64,000 nucleotides of DNA. Source: Edaphobacter flagellatus (GTDB lineage Bacteria; Acidobacteriota; Terriglobia; Terriglobales; Acidobacteriaceae). The notes under the pieces were generated by a model. It saw only the letters and a list, made by a program, of their open reading frames with translations, did no database searches and was not told the DNA's origin. The position numbers and the translations under genes were made by a program. The DNA is taken from positions 3,701,501-3,765,500 of the forward strand of contig NZ_CP073697.1 in assembly GCF_025264665.1 (NCBI RefSeq), read 5' to 3'. Of this stretch, positions 10,663 to 20,450 are shown in pieces; the stretch's first letter is position 1, and the number at the start of each line of letters is the position of its first letter.

Positions 10663-11943
10663 ATGAACAACAACGAGGTGGCGGCCGTCGACCGGGTGAC
10701 GGAACAGGAAATACGTTTGCAATTGGAGCGGATTCTTCTGAGCCCGCCATTTCGCGGCAGCAAGCGACACCCCAGATTTCTTCGTTTTGTCGTCGATAAA
10801 ACGCTGTCTGGGGCGGCTCAAGATATCAAAGAGCGCATTATCGGAGCTGAAGTCTTCGACCGCGATATCCACTACGACGTGTCGAGTGACCCAATCGTTC
10901 GCGTAGCCGCAGGCGAGATACGAAAACGCCTCGCTCAGTACTATATCCAACCTGGGCATGAGGTTGAACTTCGCATTGAGCTGCCTCCCGGTTCCTACGT
11001 TCCCTCGTTCTATATGCCGCACCGGGGTGATGACGTAGCCACAGACGAAAGATCAAAGCCGGATAGGGAACTGCAAGTAGCTTTATTGCCAGGCGAGGGT
11101 TTCTTCATCTCTGAACCGGCGGTTCCGGCTTCTGATTCTGCAACCAACACTGTAAATACCGTAAGACGCAATCGCGTCTTGGTAGCCATCGCAGCCGCTC
11201 TGGCTGTTCTGCTTCTTATTGCGTTGGGTTATTTTGTATGGTCGCGTGAGCACCGGCATGCCACGAATCTGGAAGTCTTCTGGCAGCCCCTATTGGGCTC
11301 GAATTCCGGCACCATCCTATGTATCGGTGATCTCAATTACCTTATTCAGGATCGATCACCGACTCTGCCCAGCGATATCAGCCGCATCCTCGCCGCTCAC
11401 GATCATATCTCCGGCATAGACGCGGTAGCGATGGCGAGAATAGTGGGATTTATGGGCGAACATAACCGGTATGCCATCGTTTTCCTTGCCGATAACGCTA
11501 CTCTCACGGATCTGCGCGGTAAACCGGCCATCCACATTGGTGCGTTCAACAATCACTGGACTGGAGAATTACTCTCGAGCTACCGTTTCCAGTTTCAACA
11601 TGATGCCATCAATAAATTGGGAACAATCCGCGATACTCACAACCCTGCGCAAGCATGGACGATCGATCTACGATCACCACCCGCGGCTGTTCACAAAGAC
11701 TATGCTTTAATAAGCCGCATCAGAAGTTCGATCACAGAGCAAGCAGAGCTTATGATTGCCGGAATCGGGCCAAGCGGGACTGTGGCTGCGACTGAATTTG
11801 TTACCAATCCCCGCTATTTCAATGAATTCACGAAGCTCGCACCCAAGGGATGGGAGAATCGCGAATTACAGATTGTGATTACGACGGACGTCATCGGTGA
11901 ACGACCTGCCCCACCCCATGTCTTAGCCTTCGATGTTCGCTAA
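10663..11943 (+). CDS. Single-pass membrane protein with acidobacterial regulator-like N-domain
   Basis: A 426-residue protein of unknown function. Residues about 12-110 form the domain also seen at 1-156 (LSPPFRGSKRHPRFLRFV, IIGAEVFDRDIHYD, DPIVRVAAGEIRKRLAQYY). In other acidobacterial proteins this domain precedes membrane or sensory modules. One membrane helix lies near residues 171-193 (VLVAIAAALAVLLLIALGYF). The remaining 230 residues would be outside the cytoplasm and have no motif I recognise. The topology resembles a one-component membrane regulator, with a cytoplasmic N-domain and an external sensor, but DNA binding is not shown. It sits directly ahead of an Oar-like receptor gene, so regulation of that receptor is a reasonable guess. 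Confidence 0.75.
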   Translation: MNNNEVAAVDRVTEQEIRLQLERILLSPPFRGSKRHPRFLRFVVDKTLSGAAQDIKERIIGAEVFDRDIHYDVSSDPIVRVAAGEIRKRLAQYYIQPGHEVELRIELPPGSYVPSFYMPHRGDDVATDERSKPDRELQVALLPGEGFFISEPAVPASDSATNTVNTVRRNRVLVAIAAALAVLLLIALGYFVWSREHRHATNLEVFWQPLLGSNSGTILCIGDLNYLIQDRSPTLPSDISRILAAHDHISGIDAVAMARIVGFMGEHNRYAIVFLADNATLTDLRGKPAIHIGAFNNHWTGELLSSYRFQFQHDAINKLGTIRDTHNPAQAWTIDLRSPPAAVHKDYALISRIRSSITEQAELMIAGIGPSGTVAATEFVTNPRYFNEFTKLAPKGWENRELQIVITTDVIGERPAPPHVLAFDVR

Positions 11944-12333
11944 TCCAATTTCAAGATAATTCTGCGGGATACCTGACCGTCATCCGTAATGAAATGCACG
12001 CAAAACCCATCTAGGGTCTCACTAGATACCTTCAAAAACATGAACGAATAATTGCCTTGAGGAGCAGGTTCCCTCTTAGCACAGAAAAACTGTGGCCAAG
12101 CGCATTGGAGGGATCGCCTGAAAATGGCTTATAGACCAGAGAAGGTAAGTTACCTCTCTCTGAGAGGAGATAAACCATTTTATTTCAATGACCTATTCTT
12201 TTTGGAGGGAAACCTACCGTTACGCACCTTCCGCAGATGTCCTTTGATCGCTAGTGTGGCAGCACTCTTTGAAAATTGGAGTTTCTCAAATCAGTTGAGT
12301 GCTGTAGATGAAGGCTTTGGAGAGGCAGGCTGC
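11944..12333 (+). other. Leader region of second Oar-like receptor
   Basis: About 390 bases between the regulator-like gene and the receptor. The reading frame of the receptor stays open back to an ATG at 12124, but those 70 codons do not resemble a signal peptide or any domain. I treat the stretch as promoter and untranslated leader. Confidence 0.45.
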
Positions 12334-15300
12334 ATGGATTTGAAGTCATTTTATTCCCTGGCCGTAGTATTTCTGGTTATTTGCGATGTGACAGGCTTTG
12401 CGCAGACCATCACGGGCGGAATGAATGGGACGGTTACCGATCCCTCCGGGGCAGTAATCGTTGGCGCACAGGTTACGGCGATGAATGTCTCCACGAATAT
12501 CGGAACGACCACGAAGAGCAACAAGGACGGTCTATATAGCATTCAGTTCCTGACGGTAGGGCGGTACACCATCAACATTGTGGCCTCAGGCTTCGCTCCC
12601 TCCACCCTCGGGCCTTTCACTCTCGAAGCAGGTCAAGTGGCCAAAATTGATGCCAAACTGAACGTCACCCAGACAACCGCCAGCGTTTCGGTCAGCGAGG
12701 GTCTGGCACCTCTGCTCAACACTGAGAATGCGGAGCTTGGAACAACATTAGACCCCACAGCGATCGAAAGCATCCCCTTGCAGGATCGCAACTTCGCCAC
12801 CTTGGCCCTATTCACTCCCGGAGCGGTTTCTACAAATCCGCAGAGCTTCACGGGAGGTTCTGCCATCGGACGCGATAATATTGGCGGTTCGTCCCTTTCG
12901 GTAAATGGCAACCGAGCGCAGACCAATAATTACCTGCTCAACGGAATTGAAATCAATGAGACGGTCAATAACACCACTGCATATAACCCCAGTCCGGATG
13001 CACTTTCGCAGGTACGCGTTGTTTCTTCCAATGCCCAGGCGGAATATGGCAACGTCAATGGTGGCGACGTCATTGCGCTCTTGAAGGATGGAACGAACAG
13101 CTTTCATGGCAGTGCGTTCTATTTTGTGAATGATTACAAGCTCAATGCGAATAGCTGGGCAAATAATTACACCGGAATCCCAAAAACGAGTTCTACCAGT
13201 GCAATCTTTGGCGGTACGCTAGGCGGACCGATTGTTCGAAACAAGTTTTTTTTCTTCGTCGACTATTCCGGCAACCGTTTCCATAATGGCGGCGTAGCAA
13301 CGGCAACTGTAGCGGACGCCCTCATGCGACAGGGCGACTTCTCGGAATTACTCAATCCCGGCATTATGTGCGCTCCAGGTACGTCGTGCACGACAAACAA
13401 GCTCATCCAACTCTACGACTCGCAAAACGGCTATGCTCCGTATACGAATAATCGAGGAGTCCCGCTTACCAATCCGGTAGCGATTTACCTTTATTCCCAT
13501 CCCAACATCTATCCACTACCCAATCATGCGCCAAGTCCTGGATCGCCTATCGCAAATAACTATGTGGGACCTACAAAGTCGCGCATCTATAACGACCAAT
13601 TCGACGTTCGGCTCGATTACAAGCTCAGCGACAAAGATAGCTTCTTCGGAAGCTATAGCCAAAGCGTTGCCGGTAATACTCAGACGAATCCTCTGGTTAT
13701 TACATTTCCCGGAGCTTCGACCTATCCGACACGAGGCTTCAGCATTAACTCGGTGCATACCTTCACGTCTTCACTGTTGAATGAACTCCGTGTTGGCTTC
13801 TTTCGCGTTGTCTGGAACCAGGGCGTTCCATATGATCCGACGGGCATCTTTGGGATGAACGGAGACTCCGTAGTCGGTATTGAGGGGAAGAATCAGGCCC
13901 CAGGCTTCGCGCAGCAGAGTGTCGGAGCGATTACCAATCCAGGAAACGGCGCTACTTATTCCAATAATGTGATGAACAACTTTACCTATGGAGATAATCT
14001 AACCTGGCAGAAAAACAGGCACGCCTTCAAGTTCGGAGTACAGTTCATCCGCTACCAGCAGAACATTATCTACAGCGGAGTGAGTGGCGCCGAAGGTGTG
14101 CTGGGCTATTCTGGCAACTTCTCATCTAATCCGCTTGTGACTAGCAATGCCAATACACCGCTAGCCTCAGGTTACTCACTGGCCGATTTCAATATGAATC
14201 GCGTATACAGCGTCGGCCGGGGCGCGGTTGCCGGCTTTGCCGGGCAGCGCCAATGGCGAGATGCCGTATTCGCACAGGATGACTGGAAACTACTTCCCAA
14301 CTTCACTCTCAACCTTGGCGTTCGCTGGGAGTACGATCAGCCCATCTATGAGGTGAACAACAAGCAGTCGAATTTGAATCTACAGACTGGACAGTTAGAG
14401 ATTGCTGGGCAGAATGGAAACAGCCGCGCTCTGTATAACTCGGTATGGACCAACTTTATGCCGCGCATTGGATTTTCCTACAATCCTGTGCCGCGGTTTG
14501 TTGTGCGTGGCGGGTTTGGCAGCACCATCTATATGGAAGGCACTGGTGCGAATCTGCGTTTGATCATCAACCCTCCTTTTCAGACCTCGATCAATTACAC
14601 GGGAGCTCCACCCACCAGCGTTGCTAATACCGGCGCTTTTACTACGGCTCAGGTCGCTTTCTCATCGAATAGCGCAGCCTGTCTCTATGCAACGAACCCT
14701 TCCTGTGGTCAGACGATTCGCGCTTGGGATCCGGACCTGCGACCCTCCACGATTAATGAATTCAGTCTCACCACGCAATATCAGTTGAGCAATACGGCTT
14801 CTTTTCAAATTGGATATGTCGGCGAAACCGGCATTCACCTTATTAGCGCGAATAACGGCAATCAGCTTTCCACACCATGCTTTTCGGGATCAACTTTGCT
14901 GAACTACAACAGCGCGGCCTGCTTTGCAATCAACAAAGCCCCGTTTTATCAGTTGGTCGGCCAAAGCGGACTTGTACGAATTACTCAATCCGAAGGCATG
15001 ATGAATTACAACGCACTGCAAACCACGTTCCGACAGCGTCTTTCGCATGGATTACAGTTCACTGCAAATTACACCTATAGCAAAGCCATGACCAACGCTA
15101 CCGGCTACTTCGGAAGCAACCTGAACATCACGAATAACACTTCGTTCCCAGTGAACCCCGCAGATAGAAGTCTGGAGTATGGTCCTGCCCCCACGGATAC
15201 GACCCACAGTGTTAACTTCCAGGTAGTCTACTCACTTCCGTTCGGGCGCGGACAGCGGTTTGGCGCGAATGTAAATCGCATTCTGGATTTGGCAGTGGGC

Positions 15301-15783
15301 GGCTGGCGGACGGCGGTCTCCGGTTATGCCTATACCGGTTTCCCAATCACATTGGTCAGCGGAACGAATAACTCCGGTGTCAACACACCGCAACAACGTG
15401 CATGGCACTACCGCCGACTTATGATCCGGCACCGTAATATCAACCAGTGGTTCGGCGATGATCCTTCGGCAACAGCCTGTAGCACAGCAGGCCAGGATAA
15501 CGGCATCTGCGCGTACGGTGTACCTGCCAACGGTGTCATCTCCCCAGCGCGCCCATTCTCTGAGCGCGTTCCAGGATATCAGCAGTATGATGCAGCGGCC
15601 TTTAAGGATTTCGCGATCGTGAGAGAACAGAGGCTCTCGTTCCGTGTCGAAGCCTTCAACCTATTCAACATCGCCAGTTATAACAACCCTGTAGCTACCG
15701 TACCAAGTACAACATTCGGTCAGATTACGAGTACCCGCTCTGGCCCGAGGACCTTACAACTATCTGCAAAGTACAGCTTCTAG
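12334..15783 (+). CDS. TonB-dependent receptor, Oar-like, CarboxypepD_reg domain
   Basis: An 1149-residue outer-membrane receptor closely similar in plan to the one at 569. It has a signal peptide (LAVVFLVICDVTGFA, about residues 1-24), a carboxypeptidase-regulatory-like domain (GMNGTVTDPSGAVIVGA), a plug (SLSVNGNRAQTNNYLLNGIE) and a long beta-barrel ending in LQLSAKYSF. Shared barrel signatures with the first receptor include WRDAVFAQDDWKLLPNFTLN and NLGVRWEYDQP. The ATG at 12334 is chosen because GGAGAGG precedes it and the signal peptide starts there. It heads a co-directional run with the esterase (82 bases downstream) and the beta-helix protein, so it probably imports products of those enzymes. 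Confidence 0.9.
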   Translation: MDLKSFYSLAVVFLVICDVTGFAQTITGGMNGTVTDPSGAVIVGAQVTAMNVSTNIGTTTKSNKDGLYSIQFLTVGRYTINIVASGFAPSTLGPFTLEAGQVAKIDAKLNVTQTTASVSVSEGLAPLLNTENAELGTTLDPTAIESIPLQDRNFATLALFTPGAVSTNPQSFTGGSAIGRDNIGGSSLSVNGNRAQTNNYLLNGIEINETVNNTTAYNPSPDALSQVRVVSSNAQAEYGNVNGGDVIALLKDGTNSFHGSAFYFVNDYKLNANSWANNYTGIPKTSSTSAIFGGTLGGPIVRNKFFFFVDYSGNRFHNGGVATATVADALMRQGDFSELLNPGIMCAPGTSCTTNKLIQLYDSQNGYAPYTNNRGVPLTNPVAIYLYSHPNIYPLPNHAPSPGSPIANNYVGPTKSRIYNDQFDVRLDYKLSDKDSFFGSYSQSVAGNTQTNPLVITFPGASTYPTRGFSINSVHTFTSSLLNELRVGFFRVVWNQGVPYDPTGIFGMNGDSVVGIEGKNQAPGFAQQSVGAITNPGNGATYSNNVMNNFTYGDNLTWQKNRHAFKFGVQFIRYQQNIIYSGVSGAEGVLGYSGNFSSNPLVTSNANTPLASGYSLADFNMNRVYSVGRGAVAGFAGQRQWRDAVFAQDDWKLLPNFTLNLGVRWEYDQPIYEVNNKQSNLNLQTGQLEIAGQNGNSRALYNSVWTNFMPRIGFSYNPVPRFVVRGGFGSTIYMEGTGANLRLIINPPFQTSINYTGAPPTSVANTGAFTTAQVAFSSNSAACLYATNPSCGQTIRAWDPDLRPSTINEFSLTTQYQLSNTASFQIGYVGETGIHLISANNGNQLSTPCFSGSTLLNYNSAACFAINKAPFYQLVGQSGLVRITQSEGMMNYNALQTTFRQRLSHGLQFTANYTYSKAMTNATGYFGSNLNITNNTSFPVNPADRSLEYGPAPTDTTHSVNFQVVYSLPFGRGQRFGANVNRILDLAVGGWRTAVSGYAYTGFPITLVSGTNNSGVNTPQQRAWHYRRLMIRHRNINQWFGDDPSATACSTAGQDNGICAYGVPANGVISPARPFSERVPGYQQYDAAAFKDFAIVREQRLSFRVEAFNLFNIASYNNPVATVPSTTFGQITSTRSGPRTLQLSAKYSF

Positions 15784-15864
15784 CTGTAGGGCATTGTATT
15801 TTGCTCAACGACTACCGTGGCAAGACAGCCGCGATTGATAGCCACATGGATGGGAGCTTAGGGT

Positions 15865-17916
15865 TTGAGAATTTTTACGACGAATCGCCGCTATGTATGT
15901 TTTCTATTTGCTTTTTTGGTGACGCCAACCATCTCGTGGAGCCAGACAACTGATGCCCCAGCAATCGACTATGCAGCACAGACGGATGCATATCTAACGA
16001 ACATTGCTAAGCAGAAACTTGCAGAGCGGCAGGAACAGATAGCCGGAATAAAAAAGGCAGACGATATGCATATTCGTCAGGAATATATCCGGCACACCTT
16101 GCTTCAGGAGATAGGAGGGTTTCCTGCCCGGACGCCCTTACATGCAGAAATAACCGGAACCATTGATCATCCTGACTACGTTGTACAGAAATTGATTTAT
16201 CAAAGCCTGCCTGGCTTTTACGTTACAGCAAACGTCTATGTTCCCAAGAATGCACATAAACCGTTCCCAGCAGTGTTAGGACTTGCGGGACATAGCGGGG
16301 AAGGAAAATCGTTTGCTCTCTATCAGGCTGTTTGGGTGTCTCTGGCCAGGAGAGGATTTCTTGTCCTGGCCATCGATCCTGTCGGCCAGGGTGAACGAAT
16401 GGAGCATCTTGATCCAGCAACCCACAAGCCGCTGCTGCAGATCGGGGGCACACCTGAGCACATGGCCGATGGCCTGCCTGTGCTGCTTACCGGCACAAAC
16501 ATTGGACGCTACTTCATCTGGGATGGCATACGCGGCATTGATTATCTTCAATCAAGAGACGATGTCGATAAAACTAGGATTGGTGTAGCTGGAAATTCGG
16601 GAGGTGGCACGCAGTCCGCCTACATCTCGACATTAGATACGCGAGTCGCCGCTGCTGTCATCTCGTGTTATCTGAGTGCCTGGAGTGCAATGTGGGCAGA
16701 TCCAGGACCGCAAGATTCCGAGCAGATATTCGACCACTTCCTTTCTGATCATCTCGACTACGCCGATTTCCTGAATGAAATCGCTCCGCGGCCGGTTGAG
16801 ATGGAAGTCGCAACGCGTGATTTCTTTCCAATCCAGGGTGCTCATGCGACGTTCCGTGAGGCAGAACATACGTTTGAGCTTCTGGACGCGAAGGACCATC
16901 TGGCGTTATTTGAAGCGGATGATACTCATGGATGGTCAAAGCCACGGCGTATCGCTGCATATACATGGCTTTCACGCTGGCTACAAGGAAATGCCGGATC
17001 TTCCGAGGAAGCAGCAGTACAGACCGATAGTTCAGCCAGCTTGAATGCTACTTCGACAGGTCAAGTTCTCACGACATATCCCCATGCACAAACGGTGCAA
17101 TCCCTGAACGCCTCTTTGGCGCAGCAACTTCGGTCTAAACCTTTTCGCGGCAATCTGACGCAACTTGCCGAACGCGTGCGATCCCGTCTGGATCTTCCGG
17201 CATCCGTAACTGCAGCAAAAGTAGAGACAGCGGGCAGTTATGTATCAGGAGCACTCAAAGCAGAGAAGCTGAATCTCCACCCGGAGCCAGGCATCACCGT
17301 GCCAGGCCTGTTGTTCACGCCTGCAGGCACGGCAGCGCGTAGATCCGCCATCCTGTACCTCGATTCCTCTGGCATGACAGCGGATGCTGTTCCCGGTGGG
17401 CTCATTCAACAGCTTGTTGAACTGGGCAACGTTGTGCTGGCAATCGACCCGCGTGGTTGGGGCGAAAGCGCACCGCCCAACCGGATGATTTCCGGATATC
17501 GAAGCGATTATCAACTTGCGATGCATGCAATTCTGGTGGGCAAATCCATTCCAGGCATGCAGACACTCGATGTATTAAGCGCGTTTCGATATCTCGCGAC
17601 GAGATCGGATATCAATCCTGGCGCAATCTCGCTGCATACCGTTGGCTTTGCCTGCAACATTGGACTCTTCGCCGCAACCATCGAGCCGCACATCCGCACA
17701 GTAGTATGCGACAAACAGCCGATGTCGTATCTCGCAATCACAGAGCTGCCACTCTACAACCTTCCTCCTGAAGTAATTGTTCCTGGCGTATTGCGCGACT
17801 TTGATATTCCGGACATTACCCGCCTACTGGGCTCGCGATTGCATATAGAATCCCGACTTCAAACCTCCATGTTTAGACAACGCAGCACAGTATCTCTAGG
17901 AGCTGGTGGGCAATGA
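15865..17916 (+). CDS. Exported acetylxylan-esterase-like alpha/beta hydrolase, two lobes
   Basis: A 683-residue secreted hydrolase, likely removing ester groups from plant or microbial glycans. The start is a TTG at 15865; no in-frame ATG gives the signal peptide (VCFLFAFLVTPTISWS). The N-terminal lobe (about 100-370) is an alpha/beta hydrolase of the acetylxylan esterase/prolyl-oligopeptidase type. It has a nucleophile elbow GNSGGG with Ser about 245, a GHSGEGKS oxyanion-region loop, and DDTHGWSK with a candidate catalytic His about 355. The C-terminal lobe (about 450-683) looks like a second alpha/beta hydrolase fold (AIDPRGWGES) but lacks a GxSxG elbow, having VGFACNIG at that place, so it is probably inactive. 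The short low-complexity ending suggests a possible late frameshift. Confidence 0.75.
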   Translation: MRIFTTNRRYVCFLFAFLVTPTISWSQTTDAPAIDYAAQTDAYLTNIAKQKLAERQEQIAGIKKADDMHIRQEYIRHTLLQEIGGFPARTPLHAEITGTIDHPDYVVQKLIYQSLPGFYVTANVYVPKNAHKPFPAVLGLAGHSGEGKSFALYQAVWVSLARRGFLVLAIDPVGQGERMEHLDPATHKPLLQIGGTPEHMADGLPVLLTGTNIGRYFIWDGIRGIDYLQSRDDVDKTRIGVAGNSGGGTQSAYISTLDTRVAAAVISCYLSAWSAMWADPGPQDSEQIFDHFLSDHLDYADFLNEIAPRPVEMEVATRDFFPIQGAHATFREAEHTFELLDAKDHLALFEADDTHGWSKPRRIAAYTWLSRWLQGNAGSSEEAAVQTDSSASLNATSTGQVLTTYPHAQTVQSLNASLAQQLRSKPFRGNLTQLAERVRSRLDLPASVTAAKVETAGSYVSGALKAEKLNLHPEPGITVPGLLFTPAGTAARRSAILYLDSSGMTADAVPGGLIQQLVELGNVVLAIDPRGWGESAPPNRMISGYRSDYQLAMHAILVGKSIPGMQTLDVLSAFRYLATRSDINPGAISLHTVGFACNIGLFAATIEPHIRTVVCDKQPMSYLAITELPLYNLPPEVIVPGVLRDFDIPDITRLLGSRLHIESRLQTSMFRQRSTVSLGAGGQ

Positions 17917-18066
17917 CCACAGCTTCATATGCGGTAAACCTGCAATTCTCGGCATTGACCTGTTTCTTTTGTCCCAGGAATGTCATTACGAACGCATCGC
18001 TGATCTGAAGACGTCGGCAAGTAATACGAAATGATCCATACAAATGATTCATCCAGGAGACATAAG

Positions 18067-19401
18067 ATGAATACGCTTAAAACATCTCGGAGAAAGTTCC
18101 TCGGTCGGTCCGGTTCGCTGGCCGTAGCCCTACCTTTAGCGGCGGCAATTCCTGCCGCGATCGAAGTCGCCTCCCCGAAAAAAGTGGAGGCGGCATCGGC
18201 AGACGATATTCGCCAGCCCATTCCCAACAGGACGTTACTGACACTTGCAATCGGTTCGTTTAGCTATAAGGTTCCTAATATGCCAACTGATGGAACCGAT
18301 TGTTCGAAGGCTATAAACGATGCAATTACCTATGTAGTTCAGAACGGCGGCGGAACGGTTTTTATTCCCTGGCAGGCTACACCCCTTCCCAATTCGCTTA
18401 CTCCCGCGCAATGCGTCTATTGGATCGATTCGCAGGCCAATGGAGACGGAACCAGTACGCCCTACTATGGCGTTTTATTGCAGTCTGGCGTCCGCATCGA
18501 GTGCCAGCCTGGAGTGAAGTTGCAGGCCATGACGATCAATACCAATTCCAGCAAGCTAACCAACCGGGCTTATATGTTCTACGGCGCCAACCCGGTTTCC
18601 AACGTCGAAATGGCCAATTGCTGGCTGGTCGGCGAGCGCTACACCCATATTTATTCCACTAGTACATCGACAGATGAGCACTGCTATGGAATCGCTCTCC
18701 TCGGAGTAAGCAATGTGAATATCCGAGGAACAATTATTTCTGATTGCACTGGAGATGGCATCTGTATTGGTAGCTCGAATAACGTTGCGCCATCCAATAT
18801 CACTCTCTGCGACGTGATTTCTACCGGCAACCGTCGGCAGGGGTTGAGCATTACTGCCGGTAACTCCATTTCTATTTATGATTCCGAGTTTAGCTATACC
18901 TCTGGAACGGCTCCTGGTGACGGTATCGATATCGAGCCAGACGCAGCAGCCGACAGCGTTAGTAATGTCACGATAGAGAATTGTGTTCTTCGGGGGAATG
19001 CAGGCGATGGTATTCAGGTGAATGCACATGCAGCGAGCGTAACCGGTATTAACGTGGTCAATTGCCTGATTGACTACAACTCCTATGCTGGTTTTGCGAC
19101 GCAAAGCAGCAATGGCTACGTCGTCAATACGGGAACAGTCTACGGCAATGCATTTTTCCAGAACGGCTGGTATGGCATTCTGCTGGGGGACACCACCACG
19201 AACTATATTGTTGGCGGATACAGTTCCGGCGGCTATGACAGTAATTCTTTCGCTAACAATGCAATCCATAGTTCTGGGATCACTTACCCAAACTCAACGC
19301 AGACGAACAGCGTTGGTTATGTTTCGGCGAGCGGCGCTATGAATATGACCTCCGGCTCTCAAGCTAACAATACAATCCAGTGGAACCTCTACTGCACCTA
19401 G
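18067..19401 (+). CDS. Tat-exported right-handed beta-helix protein
   Basis: A 444-residue protein with a twin-arginine signal (TSRRKFLGRSGSLAVALPLA, residues 6-25), so exported folded. The body from about residue 55 is a right-handed parallel beta-helix of the pectate-lyase/GH28-like type. It has the usual opening of the fold (DGTDCSKAINDAI), then repeated short beta rungs rich in Asn, Gly and Ser (NVNIRGTIISDCTGDGICIG, NVTIENCVLRGNAGDGIQV). It could be a polysaccharide lyase, a GH28-like hydrolase or an epimerase; the catalytic residues are not evident. The ATG at 18067 follows AGGAGA with six bases between. It lies 150 bases after the esterase on the same strand. Confidence 0.75.
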   Translation: MNTLKTSRRKFLGRSGSLAVALPLAAAIPAAIEVASPKKVEAASADDIRQPIPNRTLLTLAIGSFSYKVPNMPTDGTDCSKAINDAITYVVQNGGGTVFIPWQATPLPNSLTPAQCVYWIDSQANGDGTSTPYYGVLLQSGVRIECQPGVKLQAMTINTNSSKLTNRAYMFYGANPVSNVEMANCWLVGERYTHIYSTSTSTDEHCYGIALLGVSNVNIRGTIISDCTGDGICIGSSNNVAPSNITLCDVISTGNRRQGLSITAGNSISIYDSEFSYTSGTAPGDGIDIEPDAAADSVSNVTIENCVLRGNAGDGIQVNAHAASVTGINVVNCLIDYNSYAGFATQSSNGYVVNTGTVYGNAFFQNGWYGILLGDTTTNYIVGGYSSGGYDSNSFANNAIHSSGITYPNSTQTNSVGYVSASGAMNMTSGSQANNTIQWNLYCT

Positions 19402-19929
19402 TAGCAATGGTTTTGGGGGAGGAACCCACTGGCTATAACAGCGCAAGGACGCTCATCGACCAGCTTGAATGAGAAATTGAAAACTGAGTCCATCATTCAC
19501 CGGCCCCCACAAGCCTACTAGGACCTAGCACCGGAAGACTATTTTAGTATGGCTTTCCAGCCGCTCTTGAAGCAGCGAATAGTTTCGCTTCGCAGTACGG
19601 AGGGTGAGTTTTTCACTTCCACATTGGAGGACAAGCCCGAAGCGTCTTCCGTTTCCCTGGAAGCAGCAGAAAAGGAATTGATGAGTCGGATGGAGTCTGT
19701 TCAGACAAATCATGCTCCTCGTCCGTCCATTCATCCGACAAATGGTGGGACCAGCGATTGCAGCTTCCGTTGTGGGTTTAGCGTGCCTGTGGGTGGTATT
19801 TCAATCGTTCCAGATCGGCATCTGAACCGCAGCCGCTGCCATCCTGAGTAAACCTCTATATTGCCGTCGTCTTGGCGGGCCGATGCGACGATCCGTAGGC
19901 TTGCAGGGATAGTTCAAGAGGTGTACGTC
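19402..19929. other. Intergenic region without a convincing gene
   Basis: About 530 bases. One open frame at 19549-19851 has no ribosome-binding site and no recognisable motif, though part of it (TSTLEDKPEASSVSLEAAEK) has protein-like composition. I see no terminator with a T tract. Confidence 0.4.
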
Positions 19930-20289
19930 ATGGTTCTTTACGATGTGTCGATGGGCCGAACGGCGTTTCCCTCCCAGAGCGCCATGATCTACAGCATTCC
20001 TGTATCGCAACAGGGCAGTCAGGCCCTAATCGTGATGTTCTCCGTCAACGGCGATAGCGGGGAAGCATCGGAGCTTCTGCCGCACGTCGCGAATATGTAT
20101 GAGGGTCCTCTGATGCTGAACGCACGCTCGCTGGCGAAAGTGGCAGACGGCGCGTTTCCATGGATCGAAGTGAGTTTCCGGCTCCATGGACTAGCGGAAC
20201 CCTTCATGATGATGCTCGTCACCACCCACTCACATAGCGCAGAGCCAAGTTCAGCCTCGCCGTCGAGCGGGCGGGAGACCTCGGTGTGA
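19930..20289 (+). CDS. Hypothetical protein
   Basis: A possible 119-residue protein of unrecognised family. An AGAGG element five to six bases ahead of the ATG supports the start. The middle has alternating hydrophobic strands (MIYSIPV, ALIVMFSV, FMMMLVTTHSH), suggesting a small beta-rich fold. There is no signal peptide, and the gene is isolated between the beta-helix gene and the convergent metalloregulator. It may be a chance frame. Confidence 0.35.
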   Translation: MVLYDVSMGRTAFPSQSAMIYSIPVSQQGSQALIVMFSVNGDSGEASELLPHVANMYEGPLMLNARSLAKVADGAFPWIEVSFRLHGLAEPFMMMLVTTHSHSAEPSSASPSSGRETSV

Positions 20290-20450
20290 ATCACGGATCA
20301 GATCGAGGTCTGTTGTAGAACGCCATAGTGACATTGCTTCTTAACTTCCGACATTTGCATCGGATAAGCCCTGATCGAGGCGCTCGGCCGCTCGCTGATC
20401 TCTTCCGACAAGCTGACCTTTCTGAGGACCCATCAGAGCAAGCCTTTTGC

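Noticed and set aside
17898..18030. A 43-codon open stretch in another frame directly after the esterase stop
   Set aside because: It could be the true C-terminus after a frameshift, but its sequence does not match a part of the family I know, so I left the esterase end as read.
19549..19851. A 100-codon open frame
   Set aside because: No ribosome-binding site, no motif, and overlapping minus-strand frames of similar length.
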